Assembly: GCF_040412425.1 (NCBI RefSeq)
Contig: NC_089743.1
Location: 91,140,403-91,204,402 of the forward strand
Direction of reading: 5' to 3'
DNA: 64,000 bases
Source: Macrobrachium rosenbergii
Taxonomy: Eukaryota > Arthropoda > Malacostraca > Decapoda > Palaemonidae
A program made the translations under genes and the position numbers. Under the pieces are notes generated by a model. The model was not told the origin of the DNA. It made no database searches and saw only the letters and a program-made list of their open reading frames with translations. Shown here piece after piece: positions 1 to 12,400 of this stretch. The first letter of the stretch is position 1; each line of letters begins with the position of its first letter.

Positions 1-641
1 AGTTTTCTTTAGCTCAATGAAAGATACAGACAGCCTGATGACAGAACCTCTCGCTGAACTACCAAGCAACCATTAAGAGGCGATAAAAAAATTTAAAATT
101 ACCTGGTGATTTCAACACCTACTAAATACCAATCTCTGCTAAATACCAATCTCTGAGGAAGCTCTTCACCAATGCACTGACAGAAAAGTAAATACTAACT
201 GAAAATATAATACAATGAAAAGTCTGTAACAAATAAAGTACGAACGTATCCTTAATTAGCTTAAGTTGTGGGGGACATAAGCAAAGTGCAACTAAGTTGG
301 CAGACACACTCAATAAAAGAGTTTTCTGTTCCAGAACCCTACAGCCATTGGGAGCTAGTAGTTCTACTGTTTTTCCCTTTGTTGGTCGAGGTGTCTGAAT
401 TTTGGACAATATGTAAGAGTAATGGGTTTGTTTTGAGACATTTGAGATTTATATGGTAATCACAGTGGACCAGAGTTTAAAAACAATGGAATTAACTTGT
501 TTCTAGTGCACAGTACTGTACTTACAAGTGATGTTATGATACTGGTGTAAAATGTATATGCCTTCTGCAGAAATAAACATAAAACAGACAGACTGTACAA
601 ACCAAAGTAAACAAAGGTGACACTTAAAATTCTATAAACAG

Positions 642-1400
642 TTAAATGCACAAAACTATGTATTTAAATGTATACACTTTTATAATTAGTAAGAGTACGG
701 CCAACAATATGATACTGGATGATAACCCATGCACTCCGAGTTGGACACCTTTCCAGTGGCTATCCATCGAGTCCTGGGATCCACGCATGACAGAGTTGGC
801 CGAGGGGGCAACTACCCGGGGGCAAATCCCACCGGCTTCCCTTGGACCTCCGGTTTGCCTCCTCCCAGGTTTAGGGGAGTTTGACAGGGATCTTTGCATA
901 GGAGCGTCGGTGGGATGAGTAATCACCTCATCCACAGACTCTACACTTGCACCGTGATCACTAACACTTATCTTGTCCATGAGACCTCTGACTGAAGCCC
1001 CAATTTGGGCTACAGTATTTACCAAGACTAAATATCTGGTCTAACCTGGCCCTGAGACTGCGAATGGCATTGGGTTTGGAAGATTGGGAGCTAGGTAACG
1101 GAGTTGCTGGAAAAGTCGGAGGGCTGGAGATAGGGGAAAAAGTAGTCACAGGCGTAGAAAGAGGGGGTGCATCAGGAGAACCCTGGCTAGCAGAACCACT
1201 AGCTTCGGCTCTAGTGGCTGCCTTTCTCTGCCTATTTCTTTCAAGTTTGTCCAAATGAGTAGTCACAGTCTTCCACTTCCCCTGATCCCAATCCCTACAT
1301 TCATCACAAGTTAGATCAGAAGTGCAAATTTGCCCTCTGCAATGACAGCAAATACAATGAGAGCCATATTTGGCTGATGTAAGTCTGGTATTGTAGCTTT
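642..1400 (-). mobile_element. Degenerate gag-like retroelement remnant
   Basis: Read on the minus strand, about 1390 down to 961 is one open frame. It begins with a Cys/His-rich stretch (CICCHCRGQIC, then TCDECRDW), then a basic segment (KLERNRQRKAATRAE) and a Ser/Pro-rich stretch. Coding similarity then shifts frame near 1020 and continues as a Pro/Gly/Arg-rich segment to about 690. No reverse transcriptase or protease is seen here. The composition (zinc-finger-like cysteines, basic and Ser/Pro-rich parts, no introns, a frameshift) suggests a decayed gag-type ORF of a retroelement. The family is not identified, and a decayed host-gene copy is not excluded. It lies downstream of the last visible MBT-gene exon, presumably in an intron. 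Confidence 0.4.
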
Positions 1401-3075
1401 TGCTGCATAACCAGATGAGTCAAACTAGAGTCAGACACAATAAAAGTCACAACCAGGTAAAGTCAATATAATTAGCGTGAATGTCACCAAAGTAAAGAAC
1501 AGTTCACCAAAGATGACAATAGCCACAACCATCTGGTGAAACAAAATCCAAACAAAAGCTGCTCAAACAACTGATGATGAGATGTTGACTGGCAGAAACG
1601 AACTGAGCTCTTCAGCTGTGTTGTATCTATCCTTCCCCGAAAGTGGGCGGGGCGAGTTACCTACACCATAATAATAGAAAGCTACCGCGAATTTCAAATT
1701 TAAGCTGCTGCGATAGTTAAAAACTACTAGCTATGTAGTTACTTGGTAAGTTACTTATATAAAAATTATTTTATGCTTGAGTGATTAAACTGAAAATCAG
1801 GCACCTAAAACTATAAGCAAATTATTTTGTTCACTTCCTCCTTGCCTTCGCTATTTGCTGAGCAAGATATTTTGAGAAAATACATGGATAAATTTGTCAA
1901 ATATATTCTTCAGTTATATTGATACCAAGGTGATAAAAGACAAAGAGCAACTAGATATTTGGAATTTAGGTTTCACATACAACTGATTTTTCCTCACTAA
2001 AGTTGAAATAAAATGCTAAGTGAGCAATTATTTGAGTCATGAGAGTACAAGCAACTAAAATGCAGTGTGTAAAATGTGAAGTCTTCGAAAAAGCAGCATT
2101 ACCATCTTATTGTTTTTAACTGCTAGATCAGGAGTTTTTATGTTTTTCCCCTACAAATTTTGTGGGGTTCAAGAACAAAGTAATAGTTATTCCATTATTA
2201 TAATGGAAAAGTCTCAAGTTAACAGTTTTTGATGCAAAGTTTAATTGTAAATGATAACATGTAGTAACCCTAGTTACAAGACAATATTTTGTGCTGCCAA
2301 CAATTGCTAAATCTTTGAAGAGCAAACACGGCATTAAAAAATGAACTCCACAGTTTTGCAACTCTGTGCCAGTGAACAAGAGGATGGTTGCATGCATGGC
2401 TTAGAAGAAAGAGAATTGTTTTGATATTAATTTTTTTGAAATTTTTAAAGACAATTTGCATCTTAGACAAAAATACTGCATTCTTTCAGAAACCTCAACA
2501 ATGAACGAAAAAATAAAGTCCTCTACTTAAACAAACGAGACACAGGACCATCAAGTGATTGAAATCATTACCTAGGAATGAATGAATTATGAAACTTAGG
2601 CAGCTGAGCACTGGGGCACTTTCTACCAATCAGTGCTTAAGAGAACAAAAAGAGGGAGTGGGAATGCTTAAGCAATAAGCTCAAAACATCATGAAAATCA
2701 ATGAGAAGTAGTACATGGCTCTAAAGGTGAAACTAAGAGAAAACCCCACATCTGCGCTAGGAAGTAGTAGTTAATTGGACAGCAAGTTGGCAGAAAAGAA
2801 GCGGGAATGGCAGTACTGTGCAGTAAACGATTAAGAAGTGGAACTAACCCCCTATGGTAATCATTACCTACAGATTCATTATCACTGTGCACATACATAC
2901 TTAAACATAAGCTTTACTTTGTGTTGATAAATTTCATCAAAATAACAAAATAAAAAATCAAATGCATACATGAGCATGCTTCAACACCACCAAAAGCCCT
3001 ACAAGCAGCCTGATGACTCTCCGTTCTCCATCGAAACACTCAGCCATGCTAGACAATGCTATATCCCTCTTGTTT

Positions 3076-3080
<5 letters not shown>
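1401..3080. other. AT-rich non-coding stretch
   Basis: No exon, RNA gene or clear repeat was recognised on either strand. The short open frames here have no domain signature and no consistent splice sites. It is probably intronic to the MBT gene, whose next exon lies left of 3340 or outside the window. Confidence 0.5.

Positions 3081-3145
<65 letters not shown>
3081..3145. repeat. (GA)n microsatellite, ~65 bp
   Basis: Uninterrupted GA dinucleotides. They sit about 200 bp from the MBT exon at 3340-3467. Confidence 0.95.
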
Positions 3146-3147
<2 letters not shown>

Positions 3148-3339
3148 TGTCTTTTGAATGGTTTCATTCTGGTGGGGTGAAGATCACTTTGTCAAGGCCT
3201 TTCCTTCATCTAATGGTATAAATTTTCATGAAGCAATGGACACTCAGGTCTGTTTTTTTTTTTAATCTGTGTCTCTTACCCCTGACATGACCCAAAGGAG
3301 TTCATTACTGTTAATAAATTGAGAAACACATCACTGTAC

Positions 3340-3467
3340 CTTAACAGTGGACCACATATAGTCACAATCTTGGCAATCCAATAACCAACTGGGACATTTT
3401 CTTCATTGTGATGGATTACCTCCAAGATCTGACCAACTTCCATGCCAGATTCAAGACTCTTCTCCAC
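3340..3467 (-). CDS. Sfmbt: MBT gene coding exon 3 (MBT repeat 1 core)
   Basis: 128 bp. Acceptor TTGTTTCAG before 3467, donor AAG|GTACAG after 3340. It enters in phase 0 and leaves in phase 2. It encodes VEKSLESGMEVGQILEV and then GYWIAKIVTICGPLLR, the first half of the MBT fold. The exon is cut inside the conserved LLRLRY strand, so the next exon should start by completing an Arg/Ser codon followed by that strand. Confidence 0.8.
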
Positions 3468-6400
3468 CTGAAACAATAAGAGAACTTACACACCACTCAA
3501 ACAATAGGAATATTCTTGTTATGGTAGGTAAGCTTACCTTTTTGCCTTAAAACAAAGTCTACTTGAAATAAACTAATCCCTAACACCACGAGATGTGATA
3601 CAGTAATAAAAATAAATTTACAAATTCTAGTTTCACACCAAACAAACCACTGTTTTGGCAAATCTTTACACAGCCAAAGGGGTATTAGTGTTATTCTGAA
3701 ACAGAAAATGAGTAATTAGTGGCAGTTCAAAATGAACTTGTTTCATCACAACCCCATCAATCCTATAATGATTGCATTTGTGGTTTCAAAATGTCCCCAG
3801 ATTCAGTCTTCTAATGATTGCATTTGTGGTTTCAAAATGTCCCCAGATTCAGTCTTCTAATGATTGCATTTGTGGTTTCAAAATGTCCCCAGATTCAGTC
3901 TTCTGTCTTTCAGATGGGGTGATTGTTCTTGCATGTGCTACCTGAATTCACTGGTAGGAACCAACAACCCTCTTCAATCATTGTCGGGCTGTAGCACTGT
4001 TCAGCTCTATCTGAATTTTCCCAGCTTTTTTATATTGTAATCTTGGCAGAGTCCAGTTATCAATATTCAATAACAATCATTAACCCTTCTTTATTCTCCA
4101 TTTTTCATTGCTGATTCATTATTCCTTCAGCCTTTCCACTTTTCTCTATCAATTCTATTCTACCCGTGACAAAACGATTATTTCTACTGTGAATTTTGGT
4201 CACAGTCAGTACCTTGCATACTTCATGTAATTACCAATATTTTTTTATGTCTTCCTTTGGTTAAATTTTTCTTTTGATGTCTGAGTACTGTTTTGCTTGC
4301 CCAATATCAGCCAACAAGTTACTTTGTTAGCACTCAGAAGAATTTTGTTGCACTGCTTCTTTGTGTTTGTTGTGTGCTAAGTACTACTTCAGGTTTTTTA
4401 CTGCTTCACTTTATTTCTTTCTGCATTTGTATGACTTGTTCCTAAAAGAATACAATCCTTTGTGTTTTATACAGAAGTATCTTCAGTGACAGGTGAATTG
4501 GTCCTGGAAGCTTCTTAACATGGTAATTCCACAGTGGCAGGTGAGGGGGCGGGGAGTGCCACCCATTCACTAACCTGCAGACACTCACTTTATCTTCAGT
4601 CATCAGTAAGCCTCTGATTCTCTGATCATGACTCGTTTTAAAATATTTCCATTTTGTGAATTTTTAGGCTCAGCAGTTGACAATTTTGCTTTTTCTCTGG
4701 ACTTTGGTTTGTTGCTGTGTATGCATGACAGATGCTAACTCTCCTTCAAAAGGTAAATGTAACAGTAAATGTCCTTGGCAAACGTGTGTCTATGGGAATG
4801 CTTTACATCACCGATGACCACTGATCCTCACAGTTTCTGTTCCTTTTGCACGGGCTGAATATAAGCTGGGGATCTTTACTGGAAAAGTGCTGAATGGTCT
4901 CCTTCTCAGGGGAAGAGGTATGGAACCAAATAAAGAAGCGTACAAAAATCCTGCTATTTCATCGGGACATAATACACCTCCCTTCCCTCTCATGCAAAAT
5001 ATACCGAGAGATGCATTAGCAATTCTCTGGTAGACATCAAAGGTGCCTCACACTGAGGGACCTGGGGCAACCTGATTGAACTGCAAGGTCTGGATCAGTT
5101 TCATTTAGGACTTGGCCCTCTTCTGTTTCTCATTGTTCTTTCCAAGATGTACAACCCATGGGGGAATCTTAGAGGATGGTGGAAGACTGGTCTGCTCTCA
5201 CCACTCATGATAGGCATGGCACTGGACTGGTGACTGTCCCACATGTGGACATCAACCATTCCCCTGTTCTGGTCTACACCTTTTTTTAATAGCCAAATCT
5301 CTGGATTCCATAAGAATTCTGAGACTCTTTTCAAGATGTTAGGTGTAACTTTTAATAAGGAACTGACTTTTAAGAAGCATATAAGTAATACTGCTTCCTC
5401 TGTTTTTCAAAAAGTTGGTATACAGCCAAAATGTTTTCGAATGGTTCAGGAAGAAGCTATTATATCTAAGTGTTGCAACTCTTTTCTTCTTCTTTGTTAA
5501 CAGTACTATTTTCCCGTGTGGCCTTTTGGGTGCCGATTCTCACTTCAAACTTGTGGATAGAGTTATGACATCAGTCAAGTTTATTTTACCAATTCTTGAT
5601 GTTAACTTGTGGCACAATGGTAATGTGAGTTCATTATGTTTGCTGCATAAAGTGTACTACAATAACAAAAAACCTTTGCTCGACCTAGCTATTTTTGCAT
5701 GCAACACTAGACAGGCTGCTGCTGCAAACAGTGAGTCATTTTCTGGTATCAGGTTTAATACTACTCAGTTTTCTAACAGTTTTATTTTGCTTACAACTAA
5801 AATGTTGAATGGTTTGTCTAGTGCAGTTGTGGAGTCCCCTGATCTCCGAATGTTGAAGCAAGGACCAATGCACTCCTGCTTTCTGCTGGCATCTTCTGAA
5901 TTCATGTGTATCAGTTTTACTTTTTATTCCAACATGTTCAATTATTTTTTACATTTTCCTTTAACTTGTCACTCTTTGCAGGCTGATTTCCCTCTGGTTT
6001 TCAGCTGAAAAGTGAAATAAATAAAGAAAGGTACTTCAGTAATCTCTCAGCTTTTTGGGGTATCAACTCTGCTGTCTTTTTGGTGCACTTGGTCGAGTCA
6101 AAGGCTTCTCTTCTGTTCCTGCTACTGGGGTCCCTGCCTTGGCAATAAACTCCCTGCTGCCGTCGCTATTCCTACCTCTGCTGTTGTTAAAGCTGTAACT
6201 CCTGATGCAATATGACCAATGACAATCAATACTGCTTCCCAAACCTCTTATTTCCCTGCATGGTTGTCCACTTCCTCACCAACCTCCTCCTCCTCCTCTC
6301 AGTCTGTATGCTATATATACCTGATGAAGGAAATACGAACAGCTACCCCAGCACTGCAAATTTTTCAATAACATCATCACCAATCCTCTCTATGCCTCTC

Positions 6401-9400
6401 AGCCAGAAAGTGAGGGAGGATCTTGCCTTGTAATTGGATGATAAAAACCTCCCTGTGGGAGTTCCTATGACCTACCACTCTGGTAATGTTTCTGTTCTCT
6501 GACACATCAATATAAGGACGACAGAGGCAGCTTTCCTACTTCTGTGCTTGCTGGTAAGGCAGATGCATGAGTTGGTAGTTCACCATGCCACTGAGTTGTC
6601 AGGATGAGATGAATGATACATCTTGATAGTAGGGGACGGCTCTCCAAGTTGTGTGGAATACCAGCGATTAATTTTTGAAACACAGCTTGACGAAAACTTT
6701 CTGATATTCTGCTCCCCTGTCCAAGACCCACGGCAAATTTTGAAGCAGCCTTTCAAAATCCATGGAACAACCTGGATATACACCTTCCTCTGTTTAGCCT
6801 GATTCATTGAGTGATCACCTGCACACTAATCACCCCACAACTCAGGATGACCCTGGTGGTTCCTCGTTGAGCAAAAGCAGAGTGGTATTTAGATCTGTTG
6901 AACTGTTTCTTATTGAAGCCCCAAAAGAAAGCCCCAAAGGTAAACTCTGCAGAGATACCACCAGTCCAGCAGCTCCTGCCAAAAAGAGGCTTTTTTGCAG
7001 GGCTGCACTGGACACTGAAGGCCCCACTTAAATTTCAGGTATAAATTTTAATTAGTTACTTAACTCTCCTATCTTTCAATTCATTACAGCACAGGTAAGA
7101 TAAGAAATCTGTCTAAAACATGGTCACAAATAGTTTTTAGAACAGTACTTTTAAATCTCAAAGTGATGATGACATTTCTGATATTTCATACTGAAACATG
7201 TGAACAATGAAGGTATGAACAAATTACTGTACTAAACAACATGAGGCATTCAATATCATAACATACTGTATAATGATAAAAGGTTTCCCTATACCATTTT
7301 ATAAAACACTGGCATTAAAAATTATGATATACACTGGCATTAAAAATCATGATATACAATGAGGAAAGATTCCCTTAAGATATTTATAAACATTTTCATT
7401 CAACATCATGAAGTACTTTAAAGAAGGGTTTCCATATGGCCATTTAAAATACCATACACAATTGTGGAATAACTAGAATTAAAATATCAGTGGTAGAAAC
7501 TTATCCTCAATTCTCACGATTCTTAAGAAAACATATCACCTTTTCGAAGACTTTTTCTGGTAATGCAATATTTTTATTATGTACTTTATCTCTTCAGTTG
7601 TGTACTGCTTTTTTCCTTTTACAGTACTTTTCACCAGTACCATGTGGTCTCTTCCATACTTAACTTCTTAATTTTGTCTTACCCTAATTTGTGAAACTGG
7701 TCTCAAGACAAATCCTTGGGTTACCTATAGGTTTACAAATGTGATTCAATGGTCTGGTTGAACTACTTTACAAAAATATATTTCTAGAACAAAAATTATT
7801 TGGTTCTGCATACGTATTTAATTTTATCAATCATTTAATTGAGCATTTCTGTGAGACATACAATTAATTTCAAATTGTAGTTGCTTTATCAGCTTTTTTT
7901 TTATGACAGGAAGCAAGCTATTTTGCAAAGATTTGGTGGTCACGAGTAAATGATGTGCTGTACTTACATGATAAAAGGCGGAGGGTGGCACAGCTTCTGT
8001 TTGTGTCTCTTCTAGGTATTCCTCCCACTCAAATTCTTCATCTGAAAGGACAGTTACACAATGGAATCAAGTTTGAGATACAAAGATCATATTTTCATAA
8101 TAAAATTAAGTTTCATATGTACTTACCAAGTAATTGCATAGCTAAGGTTTATACTTGCGTGACAAGCCTTTTTTTTTTTATTTCCGGTAGTGCCTCTATT
8201 GTTTTTTGTGTAGGCAACAGGATCCACCCACTATTGAAGCACTCGGGGAAACAACCGGCTGGTTAGTTCAATTCACATACTTGATGGTGATCATGACAGC
8301 TCCCCTTTATATCATGGCAATGGTTTGTGGGCTGACTTTCCAGTGTGGGAGCCAGCTTCTGAAGTCTCGCACCTTCTTTGGTGTTTCTCAGACAATCAGA
8401 CGGGGTTTCTTTCCTATGAACCAGAACAACCTCAGCCTTTGCACCCTGAGTTTCTAGCAAAGTTTCCATCATATCAAGCACTACTGTTCTGGTAGCTGAT
8501 CAGGTGGAAGGAGCATTATCCAAGTTAACTTCTCTATTCCTTTACTTCCCCCTTTACTTTAGAGTTTTAGAGTTCATTTCTTAGAGATAAATCAGTGTGA
8601 CTCTTGCAATGTCTGATAAGATTATGCATGCCATAATGGTTATAGGGGGTTTGTTATTTGTTCTTGATTTCATACCAAGAACCAACTGACTGGTGGCCAG
8701 GAATTTTTTACATCATACTTCACCAAGCCTTCATTGTCCTCCATCATCATTAAAGGGTAAGGACTGTTTGCTCTGTCTGATAAGAACTATTATTCTTTAA
8801 TTATGTTTGGTCAGATACTTCAGGGGAAATACCTCCATGCTACAGCTTTCCACGGGGAAAAAATTGGAGCAGTGCTACCAAACTTGGTCTCCTCTTGAAA
8901 ACTTACAATAATGTAATGGTTAGAGAAAGCAAAACTAGCAAGAATGCAAGTCACCAGTTTCAAACATATTTTTCTTCTTTTCCTTTTTAACACAGACAGT
9001 AAGACATACCCTGTCTTAAAATGTCATAGAAGGCCATGCTACCCATGTTGGAAGAGGTTGATGGCTTGTAATTTTCTTCTTCGCTGATCCTTCACAGAAA
9101 TAAAGTTTTTGAGGATTTTTGCAGCTGTCACGGTTAATTTTCTTTTCCAGTTCCAAAAGACTCTTAACCTGTTACACATGCCATAGGTTTGGACCTCACC
9201 TCTTACAACCTATAAGTTACTAGACCCCTTAAAGCACTGGATCCTACAGGCACTTGCAAATACTGTACAGGGGATTGCACATCCCAGCCTCCCACCTACA
9301 GCGGAATTGAGGCTCAAACATGACTATACTGTGGATGTCAAGTTTTCATGGCATAAAACTAGTTTTCATAAAAATCCATTAATCACGAATGCCCTTCCAC

Positions 9401-12400
9401 CCCACTGGCCATTGAATATTGCTTCCTTCTACAGAGTTTTCAAGAAAAGTGAATTACTGTAAATACAAACCTATGGATCCAGAGGCAGTGTGTATAGTAA
9501 AACCTCGCTTTAACAGACCCAGAACCAATGGACATCGGATTTCACAGACAAAATCCGGCCAAGGGTAGTGGCTGCTATTGTTTACGTTTACTCACGGACT
9601 AACCTCGGCATTGGTGCGAAATTGGAACTTACCTCGGCATTGGTGCGAAATTGGAACTTACAGCATATTTCCGTGTATAAGACAACCTTTAGATAAGATG
9701 AGGTCGAAAATTATGGCAAATTTTCATGAATTTATCTCATATCTGTAGCATAAGATGACAGTAGAAGACGACTGCTAAATTACTAAACCATCTGTGAATA
9801 GGCTAGCTTTTGCAACTACAGGTATCTTTTGAAATACTGGCTATGTAAAGATGATACTATTTTCCTTACTATATCCCTAAATATTCAAAATAAACGAAAT
9901 AACAAAGCCAATTCTATATCATGTTTTTCCAACACATCATCTAAAAGGGAAACCATTGTTTTGTCTACATTTCATCGCCAATCACAAACCCTTACAATAC
10001 AATGATGTACGATAATTATCATACATAATTATCGTTCGTATGATTGAATTGTTCTAAACAGTTATTTACCACCAAAATGATAATGAATTTTTAATGAAAA
10101 ATTAATATTATGTTATCCTAAATGTTATTACTACCATAATTACACTGCCATTTAAATGTCTGAAAGGTTACCGAAAGATAAAGATTGCTGTGAGCGCAAC
10201 CAAAACTCAATGTTTACATTTTGTCAGCTGGCCTCGCACAGATAAAAGTTGATTTCACTGATATGGAATCATTCCTCGAATAGGCTATTTATTATGAAGA
10301 TATGTCAATAATATATAAGGTAAAAATGGTTTTATTACCTTTATTATCAGTTTGCAGTATTTCATAATGTGAATCTTTTCATGTAAGTCGGTGGTTAGCC
10401 TATCACACCTAGGCTGAGGCTAGCCTACCAATAAACATCACAATAGACATAAAAAAAAAATGCTTCACTTTAATGGCCAATCCGCTCTAACAGATGACCT
10501 TCCCTCAAATTAGTCTGTTAAAGTGAGGTTTCACTGTATAGTAAGACTAGTTTATTCTTCTTCTCTCAGAAAGGAGACTGGTAAACTAAGAATATTCAGG
10601 ATGAATACAGCCAAATATATATGATCTAAAAGTATTGGATAAAACTTGGCTTCTAATAAATTTATCCCAGACTTTAGCACTGATCACTGGCATCGTTGAT
10701 TGATTAGTTCACTGTGCATGCTTTAAAAATCCTTTCTTAATTCTGAGCATATTTTGCATTCAAATCTTCTAAGAATCCACTACATAGTACCAGAAATGCA
10801 GTTAACTCTCACACTCAAGATTTTCTTTTGCAAGTTTTCTTCCAGCTGTGACCATGTTATGAATGATCTTCCTACTTACGAAGTTGAATCACTGGAGCTT
10901 CAGAAGTTCAAACTACAGTGTATATGCAAATGAATCTTTTATTGAGCATGCTCACATGATCCATTTCATAGTTTTAAGTGTTTTATATTTTCATTTATTT
11001 CTATTAAATAGTTTATTATCTCAACTTCTTTTCTGTAATAGTTTGCTTTCCCTGTTGGAGCCCCAGCTTGTACCATCTTGCTCTTCCAACTTGGGCTGTA
11101 ACTTGGCTAATAATAATAACGGGTTTGTACGAAGAAACTTGTTTTATATTATGAAAACAATTTCCTTCACAAGGCTCCACAATATTAAAGTAGGTCATCT
11201 AACTTTTGACAGATTTCTGAAGAACACAAATATAGACGCTTGGTTTTATGTGAGCATTAGATAACAAGACAGTTATACTGTACTTATTGACAACATACAC
11301 ATCACTGTTCTTTCTGTCTGTGCTCTTCAATGCAAACTGCCTTCCGTGAACTGACCGATTTAAAATGGGGTACAAATTTGAATTCTGAAATTCTCAACAC
11401 CAAGGTGAGTGCTTGATGTAGACAAAAAAAAATTAATGAGGTGCAGAAGATTATTCACTCTCCCTTGTTAATACACTAACGTGTTTATTCCTTCTTTTCA
11501 TTTAACATTTCCATTATAGAATTCATCAGGCTCTTGAAAGTATACGGGATATGAGTAGATTAAAGAACTATCAATTAACCCCTTATGGATGGGTAACAAT
11601 ATATGTTTACATATAGCTTTGTGGTGGAGTCCTGGTAACATCCATCTATGTTCATGATTTTGTGCCATACAATTTAAACAAATTTTGCGGGAAAAGTGAT
11701 CAGATCACTTCCATGGGTCATAAATGACTTCTGGCAACTCTTATACGGCCAGTATAGAAGCTCAGCAGATGAGAGAGGGATATCAGCTTGACCTGAGATG
11801 TCATGGTAGAATGTACGGCTACTCCCGAACCCAGGACATCTCGTAAATATTTTACAATAAATATACTCAGAATCTGTTACTGCTTTTAGTTCTTATCTAG
11901 TATGATATTGTGCAAGCTGTAATTATAATTTTACAAATAAAAAAAATATTAGAAAAAACACTTATAAGTTGGTAAAACTGGTGTATTTTTATGACTGTCT
12001 TTTAGAAAGAGGCCCTGCACATGGTTGGAAATATTCACTGCCAACTTACCCTGGAAGGCACAGAAAATTTTTAGAATTTTTTTTCTTATACCATGCACAT
12101 ATGCATATCTTCTTTCCACTGATTTTTTTTTAAATTGGCCATCCTTAAATTTAGCCCGGTCTAGGGGTGTGTTTAATATATTTAGCCCAGACTGTGAGGG
12201 TTAATAAAGTAAAATAATAAAGAAAAGACACACAATACCAAACTGAAGATCAACATGATGAACAGCAAAGGCGAGATATGGTTGTCAGAAGAGTCTTGCA
12301 TGAGTGCTGACTCTCAAAACTATGTTCAGGAGAGAAGGAAATTGGAAATGGTGAATTTTCCCGACTACCACAAGAATTTAAAAAACTATTTACTTTAGAA

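Noticed and set aside
8206..8481. Overlapping plus and minus frames between MBT exons
   Set aside because: No domain and no in-phase splice sites; the real MBT exon is at 7968-8041.
10863..11264. 133-codon plus-strand frame in MBT intron 1
   Set aside because: Hydrophobic and AT-driven; no recognisable domain.
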